A stretch of 64,000 nt of DNA from Linum tenue (taxonomy: Eukaryota; Streptophyta; Magnoliopsida; Malpighiales; Linaceae): the NCBI GenBank assembly GCA_946122785.1, contig CAMGYJ010000002.1, positions 19,070,492 through 19,134,491 of the forward strand. The letters are read 5' to 3'. Made by a program: the position numbers and the translations under genes. Below, piece by piece: positions 11,037 through 22,199 of this stretch. How positions within the stretch are numbered: position 1 is the first letter of the stretch; every line of letters starts with the position of its first letter. A model generated the notes under the pieces. That model was not told the origin of the DNA, ran no database searches, and was given only the letters and a program-made list of their open reading frames with translations.

Positions 11037-11375
11037 CTATTCACACACAACAGACATGGTTCGAGATTTAAACACATCAAAATCATACGTGGCTCCACGT
11101 ATTGACATATTAAAATCAGAAACAGAGTCGTCCAACTTATCAAACCATTGATCTATGTTTTTTTCAAGATTATCCATTTTTTTATCAAGAGAAGTTAAAA
11201 TTAGATTTACCTGTTGTCTATCTCTGCTGAGTTCAGCCACTACTTGGCGGAGTATGCGCAGCATCTCACCCTGATCGGAGACTCGTGCCACTGATTGCAC
11301 CTCCGCTCCAGCGTTGTTGCTTGAGCCGCCAACAACATCGTCAATCTCGATGTTGATCATTTGAGCCTCCGCCAT
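11037..11375 (-). CDS. Gag-like N-terminal fragment
   Basis: This 112-codon frame begins 62 bases inside the element from the primer-binding side, which is the position where gag starts in the Tat-type element. It encodes an acidic start followed by a predicted coiled coil (LRILRQVVAELSRDRQQ; LDKKMDNLEKNIDQW), similar in layout to the coiled-coil N-terminus of the large element's Gag (residues about 55-130). It lacks the core Gag domain. A packaging role is inference from position and coiled-coil content. Confidence 0.55.
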   Translation of the reverse strand: MAEAQMINIEIDDVVGGSSNNAGAEVQSVARVSDQGEMLRILRQVVAELSRDRQQVNLILTSLDKKMDNLEKNIDQWFDKLDDSVSDFNMSIRGATYDFDVFKSRTMSVVCE

Positions 11376-11433
11376 GGATCCTTGTCGAATACCACAATCT
11401 TCTTTTCCTCATCGCAGAGCCATGTCAAACACA

Positions 11434-11457
11434 CGTGTCCCACCAGGTGTGCCAAAT
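11434..11457 (-). other. Primer-binding region of the non-autonomous element
   Basis: Directly after the 5' LTR, the minus strand reads TTTGGCACACCTGGTGGGAC. The same sequence follows the LTR of the Tat-type element at 47289-47308. This is the expected place for tRNA annealing. The tRNA itself cannot be named with confidence. Confidence 0.75.
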
Positions 11458-12642
11458 TGTTTCCTCGGCGAAACCAAATACCACCGCCGGTGCCGAATTT
11501 GTTTCCGACAATGTTGATTCGATGTTTCGCGGTGAAAACCCTTGCGGTGCCGTTTGATCGGAAGCACCGCTGATTGCTAAAATCGACGTGACCGTCAAAT
11601 ATCCACCGTCGGGCGATGTTGATCTGATCGGTGCAACTGACTTCTGAAAACGATGACGATCGTCAAATATCCACCGCAGTGCGATGTTGATTTGATCGAT
11701 GCACTTCTGAATGGTGAAATCAACGTGATCGTCAAATATCCACCGCGGGGCGATGTTGATCTGATCGATGCACCTCTGACTTCTAACCAACGTGACCGTT
11801 ACTACGGTTCGCACCTCATCAAACTACGTTCGAACGAGGGTGTTTGAGTTTTGAGGAATCTACGCTACCGCTACTCCTATGGAGATTCCTGTGGAGAGCT
11901 CCGCGACTACGACTAAGACTACAACTATGGAGATCCTTCCTGGAAGGAGAGCTCCGCGAAGGAGTTACAGAGAAAAGGTAAAGTTTGAGCAGAATTGATC
12001 TGTGTTGATTTTTTGGGCCTCCTTTCTCTCTCCTTGCTCCACTGCTTTTATTCGAAAAACTGCTTCGTAGTCTTCACGCTCGGTGGAACCGCTTCCTCAA
12101 CTGCTTCGTTGTGAAATCCCACGTGTCTTAACCGCTTCGCTCCTCAAACTGCTTCACGTGAACTTTACGTGAGTTGTTTTCATGATCCCGCGATGTCGTT
12201 TTCTTTCCCAACCAGCTCCGTTTGTTTTTTTCTTCCGCGACACTGTTTATTATTAAACACTGTCGTTTGCTAGTATAGCGGTACCGTTGGGCTTCCTCGC
12301 GGTACCGTTTTTAATTCCGCGGCACCGTTTTAGCTCTCCGCGGTGCCGCTTATCCCTATCCAACAAGGAATATAAATAATAATTAAATAATCAAAACTCC
12401 TCCTCCAACCTTCATTAAACGCGCGACCCTTTTTTATTTTCGTCCAGCGGTGTCGTTTCCGGTGTTGCGGTACCGCTGAGCTTCCTTGCGGTACCGTTTT
12501 TCTGTTTTGCGGTATCGTTTTAACTTCCCGCGATGCCGCTCGACTCCTAACGACACCGTTTTTTACCCGCAGTATCGAATTAAATGCCGAGACTAATTAA
12601 TGCGGCATTTAATTCCGGTCAAATTAATTTTAGGTGTCAACA
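11458..12642 (-). repeat. 5' LTR of the non-autonomous element
   Basis: This is the partner of the 7825-9009 LTR, 1185 bp, with only scattered single-base differences, for example in the GCGGTACCGC-rich part. The close match implies a fairly recent insertion. Confidence 0.95.
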
Positions 12643-13256
12643 CCTTGACATTTCGACAGCTTCCTCGTCACTGCCTCGAAAATCGAAATGCACCATCAAG
12701 TTCAGCCATCAGAAAAGTTCTGCGTCAATCTATTGATCCCTATCTATCCCTTCGGTTATGGTGTCAAATGGGTTCTTCAGCCTTTTGCCTTCAGCTTCCT
12801 CTTTGGTGTGCATTACCCCACTAGTTACCTTATTGAACAAGCCAAAACCGGGAGCATCAATGAGGAAGCATTTGATATTAGGGTTCTTCTCCTGCAGATA
12901 TGGTAACCTGGATTTGTTAGGGATTTTTGTTAGAGGAGAAAAATTGGCGAGTTCCAGCAGGTAAAGGGAAGTGTATCCTCATAATTGGGACCTGGAATTT
13001 GCCAAAATTTTCAAACTCACCAGCAGGGAAACCACCGTTACTATAGTAAGGCAGAACTGAATCTTGCTTCTGTTGATCAGATCCACAACCTTCAATTTGG
13101 TTGAGAAATTCATCATCAATTAGTGAATCTTAGCTAATTTTCTGAGCTTTGCAGCAAATCGACAGTTTTGGATAAGTTTCACTTTCGGTCCCAGAGTTCT
13201 ATTTCTTGTTAGTTAAGTCCTCTGAGTTTCAGGCTTGTTGAAACTTGGTGATGAAG
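12643..13256 (-). pseudogene. Cysteine synthase-like upstream exons, broken
   Basis: On the minus strand, peptides NGGFPAGEFENFGKFQ, then QEKNPNIKCFLIDAPG, then GVMHTKEEAEGKRLKNPFD, and finally GSDEEAVEMS match the middle of plant cysteine synthase/cystathionine beta-synthase-like enzymes in the right order. The frame is broken at least three times: a GATA duplication after the TEGI segment, an extra base before MAELDGAF, and about seven extra bases inside the GAFR segment. The last codons end at a donor (TCAAG|GTTAGT) that was split by the LTR element, whose other side holds the intron and last exon. The upstream remainder is lost or lies beyond the LINE inserted at 13257. It is non-functional as it stands. 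Confidence 0.8.
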
Positions 13257-13316
13257 TCTGTTGGTTACTCTTCTTTTTTTTTTTTGTAAGAAGGCAGATG
13301 CTAGTAGCACCTCAGA

Positions 13317-16300
13317 TCATATATAAATAAACCGTGCTTGGGAAACTCCCATAACATCGTACTCTAACCACCTACAAAGCTCAGGGCTACACACATCAAC
13401 ATGATGTGTTCCAAAAGGTAGGCAATGGCCAAGACTAGCAAGATAGTCAGCCGCTCTATTTCCTTCCCTATACACGTGTGAGATAACAACATCCCAGTCA
13501 CGAATTAGGCCTCCAGCTGCTGCTTTTCCTGAGGGAGAGAGGACAGAACCATCTGTCTGGATTTGTACCCATCCCTCAGGTAGAGGATTCCAACCGATCT
13601 GCTCTTCTCTTCTCTCAACAGGTGGATCAAAGCTCTTCTCCACATTTTGTTGAGCCATTATGTAGATCCTGAACCATGCTTCAATCCTGCAAACAAGGGA
13701 TTTCTTCACAAAAATCTTTCCATCCAAACATTCCTCATTCCTCTGTTTCCAGAGATGCCACACAATTAATCCGAACTCAACGCCATGAACAGCATTGTTC
13801 AGGTTGCGTGCCATCCAAGTCTTGAAAGGCAACGTCTCATCCTTGCAGGTGACTCTGGATCTGAACTTCCCCCAAATGCTCTTCGTCTTGCTGCAGCTTC
13901 TGACAATGTGTTCTGTGGTTTCTTCAGCGTCCTTGCAATGGCGGCATGTTCCATCAGTGGTGAGCTTCCTCTTCAGCCGTTCCTTGTTAGTAAGCAGCCT
14001 GTCATGCAACACCAACCAGAAAAAATGTTTGGTTCGACTATGTCCTGGCCACTTCCAGAGGTTTTTCCAGAGGTCATCTTCTGTGGCATCCAGTTGGTCA
14101 GCTGCCAGCTTGTATGCAGATTTCAAGCGAAATCTGCCATCCCTCTCCAGTCCCCAGATGCATTTGTCCTCCCCTAAATCCTCTTTGGGAGGTTCAGTTC
14201 CTGCAATCAAAGCCAAAATGTCAGGCTGAAAGAGAACTTGAAGCTTCGGCCAGTCCCAATCTCCCATATCGTTTGTCTAGTCCGCCACCACTGAGTCCTC
14301 ATCACTTAGGGAAGCATCCTGCAGGAGGTGGTCTTTAAGGAGTAGGTCATGCTCCAGCCACGGGTGATTCCAAAAGCTGGTGGTTCTCCAATTCCTGATG
14401 CTCCAGCTTGTGGCACTCTTCATAAGAGGCATGGCTTTCAGGATTGCTTTCCAAAGGCTCGAGTGGTTGCTTCTTTTCATTGCCACGATCTGTCCATCTT
14501 TGTGTTTGAAGTATTTGCCTTGCATAACCTGCACCCAAAGATCAGAACTATTGTTAAGAATTTGCCAGGCAAGTTTAATCATAAAAGCCATGTTTAAACT
14601 CCTAGCCGATCTTAATCCCAGTCCCCCTTGTTGTTTAGGTTTACACACATTTTCCCAGGAAATCAAGTGCACTTTCTTTTTCTTATCCCTTGACCCCCAC
14701 ACAAATTGTCGGATTTTCTTATCAATTAAGTCACAGACTGAGGCTGGGAGAAGGGTGGTCTGCATTGCATAAGTGGGAATGGCGTTCAGAACAAAGAGGG
14801 CAAGTGTAACTCTTCCTGCAAGAGAGAGGGTTTTTGCCTTCCAAAAGGTCAATTTTTGGTCAATTTTGTCGATGAGATACTTATGGGTGTTCCTAGTGAT
14901 CCTACCATGCAGAACAGGCACCCCTAGGTATCTACCTAAGTCCAGAGTCGATTGAATGCCAAGTTTTTCACAGATATCTCTCCTATCCCTATCTCTAGTG
15001 TTCTTGGAAAATAGAACTCTGGATTTTTCCTTGCTCACAAGCTCGCCTAAGGCTTCACAGAATCTTTCCACACAGAGATTGATGATTTCTGCTTGCCTCA
15101 AGGACACTTCAGCAAAGAGGACCAGATCGTCCGCAAAAAACAAATGAGACAGGGGTGGTCCTCCCGGGGAAAGACAGATGGGTTTCCACTTCTTCTCACT
15201 AACATCATTGGCTATGCAATGTCCTAATCTTTCAACACATAAAGTAAAGAGGTAAGGGCTAAGAGGGCATCCCTGTCTGAGGCCTCTGCTGGGTTTGAAG
15301 CTCTGTGTTTCCCCTCCCTCCCAAAGGACTTGCATCTCCACTGTGTTGACACACTTCATGATTATCTGAATAATGCTTGAGGGAGACCAGCCAGGGTGAT
15401 GGTTTCTTCCAGGAAATCCCAGTCAAGTCGATCATAAGCTTTTGCGAGGTCGAGTTTGAGGAGCATCATCCCCTTCTTGCCGGTTTTCCTTGCCATCGAG
15501 TGGACTGTTTCCTGCAGGATTAAGATATTGTCAGTGATGTGTCGTTTGGGGACAAAACTTGACTGATTAGGTTTAACCAAGTGGGGCATAAGGTGTTTGA
15601 GCTTGTTTGCTATACACTTCGTCACCAATTTATACCCCACGTTACAGAGACTGATGGGTCTGAAGTGGTTCATCGAGCTGGGGGAGTCGACTTTTGGAAT
15701 GAGGACCAGCAGCGTCTCATTATGGAGTCGGATGCTGTTAGGAGTAGAGAAGCATCTCTGGATGGAGTTGCAGAAATCCTTCCCCACAAGTTTCCAGCAT
15801 CTCTGAAAGAAGAGGGCATGGAAACCGTCTTTCCCTGGCGCCTTTAACCCATTCATGTCTTTGACGATGCCATGGATCTCCTCCGGAGTTGGAAATCTTG
15901 TCAGTTGATCCCATTTGTAGTTCTCCAGGGTGGGAAACCTAGCAGTGATGGCTTGCGGGTTACTTCTTGCTTTGGTAAACAGCTTCACATAGTGCTCTCT
16001 TGCCATCTTCTGTATCAAGTTTGGATCAGTGATCCACTCTCCTTCTTCATTTTTCAGGCTCATGATTTTATTTCTTTTCCTCCTGCAGAGTGTGCTGGTG
16101 TGGAAGAACCTGGAATTCTGGTCTTCTTGCCATAGCACCTCTTCAAGTTCAATCCGGGTCTTCCTTTCCTCCTCCAGAGAAGTGGTGGAAGGCCTTCTCA
16201 CATTCAGAACTTCCAGGGAGTGGAGAGCATCTGCTAGTCTCCTTTTCCTTTGGAAGATGTTCCCAAAGACCTTCTTATTCCATTCTCGCAGCTTGCTCGA

Positions 16301-17185
16301 GAGGTCCTGCAGGGCACAAGGGAGAAGCTGGCCACATTTCCAGGAGGAGGAGACAAAGGAAAAGAAATTATCATGGGTCAACCATGGTGCAAGGAATTGG
16401 AAATGTCTCACCAATTTGGATTTGGCAGGGATGCTCTTGTTGCATATCAGGATTGGTCTGTGGTCTGACTTCATCTTGATCAAGTGGAAGACATGGGATT
16501 GAGGGAACATGTGCTGCCATGCCAGGTTGCATAACCCTCTATCAAGCCTCTCACGAACACCAGAATCCCCTTTGAACCATGTGAAACTTGGTCCGATGAA
16601 TCCCAGGTCCAACAACCCGCAATCATGAATACAATCCACGAAGGCTTTCGTCCTGGAGAAGCTGAAGTTGGCTCCTCCTTGCTTCTCATTTGGCCTTGTG
16701 ATTGTGTTGAAATCTCCAAAAAGCAACCAAGGGCAAGAGGTTCTTTGGCTAATGTCTCGTAGAGCCGTCCAAAGATCACCTCTAGCATGCTCATTTGTGC
16801 TGGCATAAATGGCAGCGAGGACACAAACATGCCCATTGGTTGTAGCACATTCAATGTGGATGTACTGCTTGTGGATCTCAGGTTGTTTCATTTGAACCTC
16901 CTTCTTGTTCCAAAGCATCCAGATTCCTCCACTGAATACAGTAGCATCTGATATTTCCCAAGAATCGAATCAAAGAGTTTTGATGACCTTGATGGCTTCC
17001 TCTCCAATGATTCGAGGCTCTAAAATGCAAACAAAATTCGGGTTGTGAGTAGACTTATAGAAATCCAGGGTAGAACGAAATTTGAGGTGTTTTGCACCTC
17101 GGCGATTCCAGGAGAAGACCTTAATCATTAAAAAGTTAAGGATTAGGACACTTCCCTCACATCGACCAAAGGTCGAGACGTTCAT
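13317..17185 (-). pseudogene. LINE ORF2: endonuclease-RT-RNase H
   Basis: The frame begins at 17185. The endonuclease start is visible (MIKVFSWNRRG), and later parts include a GDFN-type loop (LLFGDFNTI) and SDHRPI. The RT carries PGKDGFHALFFQ, then FFADDLVLF as the catalytic FADD box. A zf-RVT (HSRTKHFFWL, CRHCKDAEETTEHI) and an RNase H start (IQTDGSV) follow. Lesions: TGA at 16970-16972 in the endonuclease, a one-base shift near 15383-15387 in the RT, and TAG at 14277-14279 in the linker. The RNase H lacks its middle: GGLIRD joins directly to WDVVISHVYREGN near 13494-13508, removing most catalytic acidic residues. ORF1's stop and this start overlap as ATGA. Confidence 0.92.
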
Positions 17186-19058
17186 TTGGAGTCGACGGCC
17201 ATAGCTGTCTGTTCCCTTTCTTCACTGCAACTTGGGATAGTTGACGAAGGGTTGGTTGCATTTTCTGGTTCAAGAGCATCCTTTCCTCCATTGGATTCAA
17301 AGTTGATCTTCCGAGGTTGGTGCTTCACATTTTCAGGTTGCTTGTTGTTCTTCTTATCAGGGGTTTTGGTGATCTTGAGTTGCATCTCCATCTTTGGCTG
17401 ATGGCCTGGTTTTGCATCCTTGGAAACCTCCTTGCTTGATCCACCCTTTGAAATGGAATGGGATGCAAGTTTGGTAGGGGTAGGATGTTGTGCCACCGCT
17501 GCTGGAGCGCCCGCAGAACTCCTTGCTAGCTGTATCTGGGGCCTTTTTTTTGGAATCAGGGCCTCCTGTTTCTTGGGGGTGGCATATTTGTCTTTGTTTT
17601 GACCTTAGAATTATCTGGAGAAGTCTTCTGATGTGGTTTTCGGTTTGGGTCCTTCGTCATGTTGTTGATGATCTTCTTCCTTTCTTTCTTGTTGTTCTCC
17701 ACTTTCTTATCTTTCCCTTTTTCCTTGTTTTGATCCTCTTTCTGTTCACTCCCAGCCTTTCCACTTTCTGCCCCAGTTTCCTCCATTCTATCCTGCTGTT
17801 CCTCAGCTGCCTCCTGGTCAGTTTCTCCGTCTTCCTCCTCGTTCGCTTCCCCTTCTAACAATGCGAATCTTGACCCGGTTTCTTGTGTTTGTTGGTTCTC
17901 CACCCCTGTCTCCTTCTTTCTTGTGTTGGAGGTTACCTGTTGTCGTGGTTTCCTACGATTCATCGTAGCCAGCATCCATGGTCCGAAATCCTCCAATATC
18001 TCAGGCCTGATTTCTGGTTCAACAGGTTTAAAACTTGTCTTCATCCTTTCCTCAGGTGACCTTTCCCCCTTTTGTTATCCTTGTGGGCAAGAATCTTCAA
18101 GGTGGCCATAGTGTCCACATCCAAAGCAAACAGTGTGTAGTCCCTCGTACTCAACACGTCTGACCCTTCTCTTGATCCTATACTTAGAGACCAGCCTCTT
18201 TCTGAGATTGATTTCGACGCAAATGCGTGCGTAGTTTCCTCTTGAACCATTTGCAGTATTGTAGTCAATCTTTTCCACACGCCCCAGCTTGTCCCCAATA
18301 TCAGTGAGGATCTCCTCATCAAAATAAGCAAGGGGAAGTCTTGGAAGTCTAACCCAGACCGAAGCCCTATTGATTGAGTCAAAGTCCGGATCAAAATCCA
18401 GTCTCCACAGCTCGGAGGCGATATAGTGGTCATCGATCGTCCACGGTCCGCCGTAGAGGGCACGATCGTGATCCAATTGCGAGTCGAAGGTAGCTTGGAA
18501 ATACCCATTTCCAATATCCCCAATTCTGATTCCCCCGGTTTTCGCCCACATGCTCTGTATTTTCCTATGGATGAACGCAAAAGGGAAGATCTTACCCAGA
18601 ACTCTGAAAGTGAATGCTCTTTTTCAGCGATTACGAACTCGGGCATCAGTACTTTTCTTGATTCGGATCGTGGGGCAGTATGGATCGTCATCGACACCCT
18701 CCGCATCCGACTCGTCGGACATCAAATCATCCCCTTCTGGGATTGCTTCCGGCGGGCTGTTCCCAAGGAATGAATCCTTGTAGGAGGCCTTTGTTCCGCC
18801 CGATTCAGTTTCCATCTTCTTTACCTCAGCCTGTTTTTCTCCATCGGGATGATTCCCCAATCCAGTAGCTTCTTCTTCTTCTGCTTCGGATCTCGCCGTA
18901 GTAACGGCAAAATCCATTTCCCCTTCTCCAGAGAAGCCCTCTCCCCTGCTGGCTCTTGCTCGCTTGCTAGGTTGGCACGACGTCGTCGACGGGGATCCAT
19001 CTGGAGGCTTCAAACAGTGGTCGACCTCCGTCGTTGGAGGCTCGGCCCCAATGGTCAT
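17182..19058 (-). pseudogene. LINE ORF1: DUF4283-like and CCHC protein
   Basis: Starting at the ATG at 19058, the frame encodes an acidic leader. After a TGA at 18624-18626, at a position where related proteins usually have Trp, it encodes a DUF4283-like RNA-binding region (RIGDIGNGYFQATF, ALYGGPWTIDDHY, then WVRLPRLPLAYFDEE) and a knuckle CFGCGHYGHLEDSC. A TAA at 18075-18077 follows the knuckle, then a Lys/Glu-rich tail, and a shift in a C run near 17577-17583 precedes the final segment. Without these lesions it would be roughly 620 residues. It would act with ORF2 as the LINE ribonucleoprotein chaperone, by analogy with the family. Confidence 0.88.
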
Positions 19059-19157
19059 AATTGGAACGGGCGTACAGAACAGGAAGAGAGAGGGGAGAGC
19101 GAAAAACCAGACTCTCTCTCCTCTAAAAATCTGTTGGTTACTCTTCTAAACTACTTA

Positions 19158-19508
19158 GAGCATCTCCATTGAAATTGCAATTAGAATAGCATTATGACAT
19201 GGCGTTCATTTGTAATTGCATTATGCAATTGCATTGATGTAGATGACAATTGCATCTTTATAAGCTTTCATATAATGCAATTATGGAATGCAAGCCACAT
19301 CATCTTTTTTATTATTAAATTATTCATTAATTTTATTATTTGAGTGTTTATGTTTTAATAAATTAAATCAAAAAAATTAGTTGCAATTTCAAGTTAATTG
19401 CATTGATGTGGTGCAATGCAAGTAAGATGAGTTGGATTGCAAAAAAATGAAGTAACAATAAAAAAAACAAATGCAATTGCAAATACTATTGCACCAATGG
19501 AGATGCTC
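19158..19508. mobile_element. Tourist-like MITE
   Basis: The 351-bp element has terminal inverted repeats GAGCATCTCCATTG and CAATGGAGATGCTC and a TTA duplication on both sides (19155-19157 and 19509-19511). TTA duplications are typical of PIF/Harbinger-derived Tourist elements. The interior is AT-rich with repeated GCAATTGCA palindromes and no coding capacity. It lies only 10 bases from the LINE's target duplication. Confidence 0.88.
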
Positions 19509-19624
19509 TTATAATACATTTTAAAGAGTTTGATTTGCTCCATTTCAAATTGCAGAGAGTGAAAGTAGGAAGGGTATTTTCGTCTACACAATCAATTTTT
19601 TATTTCATATAAAAGTATATCAAT

Positions 19625-19690
19625 GCTAGGATTCGAACCATGGTCTCTTCCATCAAAGACAAGAATTGTAACCAATTAGACTAGACACAT
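19625..19690 (-). repeat. SINE-like pol III promoter pair
   Basis: On the minus strand an A box (TAGTCTAATTGG, 19672-19683) precedes a B box (GGTTCGAATCC, 19629-19639) at tRNA-like spacing. The arrangement parallels 3655-3720 on the plus strand. It is probably a SINE head or tRNA-derived relic. The tail was not delimited. Confidence 0.4.
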
Positions 19691-21130
19691 TTGTTGGACT
19701 TTATTAATACAAAACATAGAGGAGGTTAAAATTATGAAAAACAGAGTACTTTTCTATCACGGTTAGTTAGCCCGCTAAGTCTCTTGTAGGTATTTTGTGG
19801 CGTTTGATTATTCTATTTTCATATTTTAATAATTAATTTAGAATTTTTTCTAACTTATAAATGAAGGATAATCTTAAAATCTCAACACAAATATCATTGG
19901 TTGGAATATTGCGCATTGAATTGAAGTGTTGAATGAAGTGTTCAATGACGACATAAGAGCATTGATACCATACATTTCAAGAAAAATAAACATGACAAAC
20001 ACCAATACCAATTATCTCGACAGAAATTGGACTTACCTCAGTCTGTTATTGCTCGGACGGGGTTCGCGGATAAGAATCAATGTGTCCATATTGATTATTG
20101 AATTACTACTTTTTTTGTTCTGAAATTTATGAAACTAAGATGCATTTTTTTGAGAAACATGAAACTAAGATGCATATTGATAAAGAATGTAAGGTGTCAT
20201 CTTCCCTCTTAAGGCTTAAGCACTACATATCATCGTTTACCTACTGTTAGATCAAAGTCTTTCTAACTTGAGTACGAGCTACAATGACTTTTATTGTTGT
20301 CGATTTTTCCCAAAATATTAGGTATTTTGCTTTTAGTTTTCGCATTCTTTTCAGTTTGATTTAGCTTTTTATGGGTTGCTCTATTAGTTGAACTTGCCAG
20401 TTGGAGATCTGCATGCTTCGACTACATAATGTCACAGTGACTTCTATATGAAATGTCACTCGAAACATGAGTGTGTGATTTAGTTTGTTTCTTATTAAGG
20501 ACACTCTAAACATATACTTTGTTCCATTATATCATTGAATACACTAAAGTCAATGGAAAAGTCTTAACATTTTATTGTATACTGAAGATTGATTATGCAT
20601 GTATGATATAAAACAACTCTTACCATTGTTCTTCTTAGACGTTTTTATATCAATACGACTTCGTTTGAAAATATGTTAGTGTAGTTGGACATTGTTCGTC
20701 ATTTTTAAAACTTCGTTAGTCAAATACATCAAATACTTTCCTATATTATTAATTGAGAACTTACCAAACTAAATAGTTACTTCAAATCCCAACAACATGA
20801 ACCATAACAAAAATATATACCTACACTTATACATGACAAAATGAGAATCAAACTCTCCCGGCCAAGAGGTCGGGCCATAATCTAGTGATATTCAATAACA
20901 AATCGTCGGTTTGCACCAAATTTATATCTTAATTAATAATTAGCTAAATTACACGCTTGGTCACTCAAATTATACAAAAGTTTCATATTTGTCACTCGAA
21001 TTACTTTCTTTCTTATTCGCCACTAACTTTATGAATAGTAGTTTCATCGTTAGTTACCGGCCGTTACACTTCGTTAAATTTGTCCTACGTGACAATCAAC
21101 TATAAAATTTGACCGTTAACTATATGACAT
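19691..21130. other. AT-rich intergenic DNA
   Basis: No gene is visible. A phrase near 20940-21120 (TAAATTACACGCTTGGTCAC and a following GTTACCGGCCGTTAC) looks like one end of a long-TIR MULE or MITE, but the partner end was not found. Confidence 0.45.
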
Positions 21131-22199
21131 GAAAACAAGGTTGTCAACCCGCGGGTCGACCCATTTTGAACCTGACCCGATGAGAAAAACGGGCCGCACG
21201 CACTCGCCGGGTCGACCGCTACAAGGTACCGGGTTAGAGGTCAAATTGTGTCATTTTTTTTTGTTTGCGAAATGCGCCTATTTTCCGATTTTCCTTTTCG
21301 CCTAACTCAATTTTTGGAATCCAAAGTTGAACATTTGAATATTGATGTTATATAAGTGTGTGTGAATTTTCACTATATGTTGGATCTAAGTACGACATGT
21401 TATTTTGGTGTAATATTTTATGTTATAACTCATATGTTAGATGAGATTTGATATAATTTATCAGGATAAGTACAATATAATGACTCTTTCCACATTTCCG
21501 AACTAAACCGGGCTGAAACGGGTGACCCATTAACCCTTGACCCACCAGCTCGTCCGGGTCCGGGTCAACCCGCGGGTTGACAACTAGGGATGTCAATCCA
21601 ACCCGTAACCATGGGTACCCTACCCGACCGTAACCGGTCAACGAGGGTAATTACCCGCTTTGACGGGTTAATGGGCGGGTACGGGTAATACCCGGTTTCA
21701 AAATAAAGGGTAGGGTACGGGTATGATAATCGATAATACCCGCTCCGTTATACCCGCCCCGCTAACCAAAGGGTCAATTTCCCTTGAGAAATTTAGATTA
21801 GCTTGAGAAATTGAGTTTAGCTACCATTATTGATGATGAAGATGTAGACGATTATTATGTTTGTGTGGATTGTAGAAGCAAGAACAATTATTATGTGTTT
21901 GCTATTTTTATTTGTGTGGATTGTTGAAACTCGAACAGTTATAAGTATTGAGAATTTTTTTTTATAAAGAAGTATTGAAAATTTTTAATGGACAACAGTA
22001 TGTATGTGCATATATGTGTATAAGTTCATAGTTTAGGGTTCGTACCCATGGTTACCCGAATACCCGTGGTTACCCGGTGGGTAGGGTATGGTTATATAAT
22101 TTTCATACCCGGTGGTTATTTGGTCGGGTATTTTAGAAAGCTCTACCCGCCGGGTTAGAAGTTGGTATAGGGTAAACCCGCATATAAGTGTAGGCAGGG
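21131..22199. repeat. GGGTACCCG-rich repeat segments
   Basis: Around 21140-21240 and 21480-22190 the words GGGTA, TACCCG, ACCCGCGGGT and GGTAACC recur densely in both orientations. Such sequence is typical of ends of plant hAT-like non-autonomous elements. Near 21585 the plus strand starts TAGGGATGTCAA, similar to the terminus found at 23695-23706. No coding region is visible. Confidence 0.45.

Larger units (their letters stand above)
7825..12642 (-). mobile_element. Non-autonomous LTR retrotransposon (Tat-related)
   Basis: This is a complete 4818-bp element on the minus strand. Two 1185-bp LTRs (7825-9009 and 11458-12642) start TGTTGACACC and end GGAAACA when read on the minus strand. The 5-bp repeat CCTTG flanks it at 7820-7824 and 12643-12647. 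A primer-binding-like region lies next to the 5' LTR and a G-rich polypurine tract next to the 3' LTR. The interior has only two gag-like frames and no protease, RT, RNase H or integrase, so it would need another element's enzymes. Its LTR ends and primer-binding region match the large Tat-type element at 45291, which makes that family the likely helper. Confidence 0.93.
13275..19129 (-). mobile_element. Full-length L1-type LINE, decayed
   Basis: An 18-bp direct repeat (TCTGTTGGTTACTCTTCT) flanks the element at 13257-13274 and 19130-19147. A T run at 13274-13285 is the poly(A) tail of a minus-strand element. The body contains ORF1 with a DUF4283-like region and CCHC knuckle, and ORF2 with endonuclease, reverse transcriptase, zf-RVT and RNase H-like parts, in the usual plant L1 order. 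About 70 bases of 5' UTR remain before ORF1, so it appears full-length. Several stops and frameshifts make it inactive. It landed inside the cysteine synthase-like pseudogene. Confidence 0.95.
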
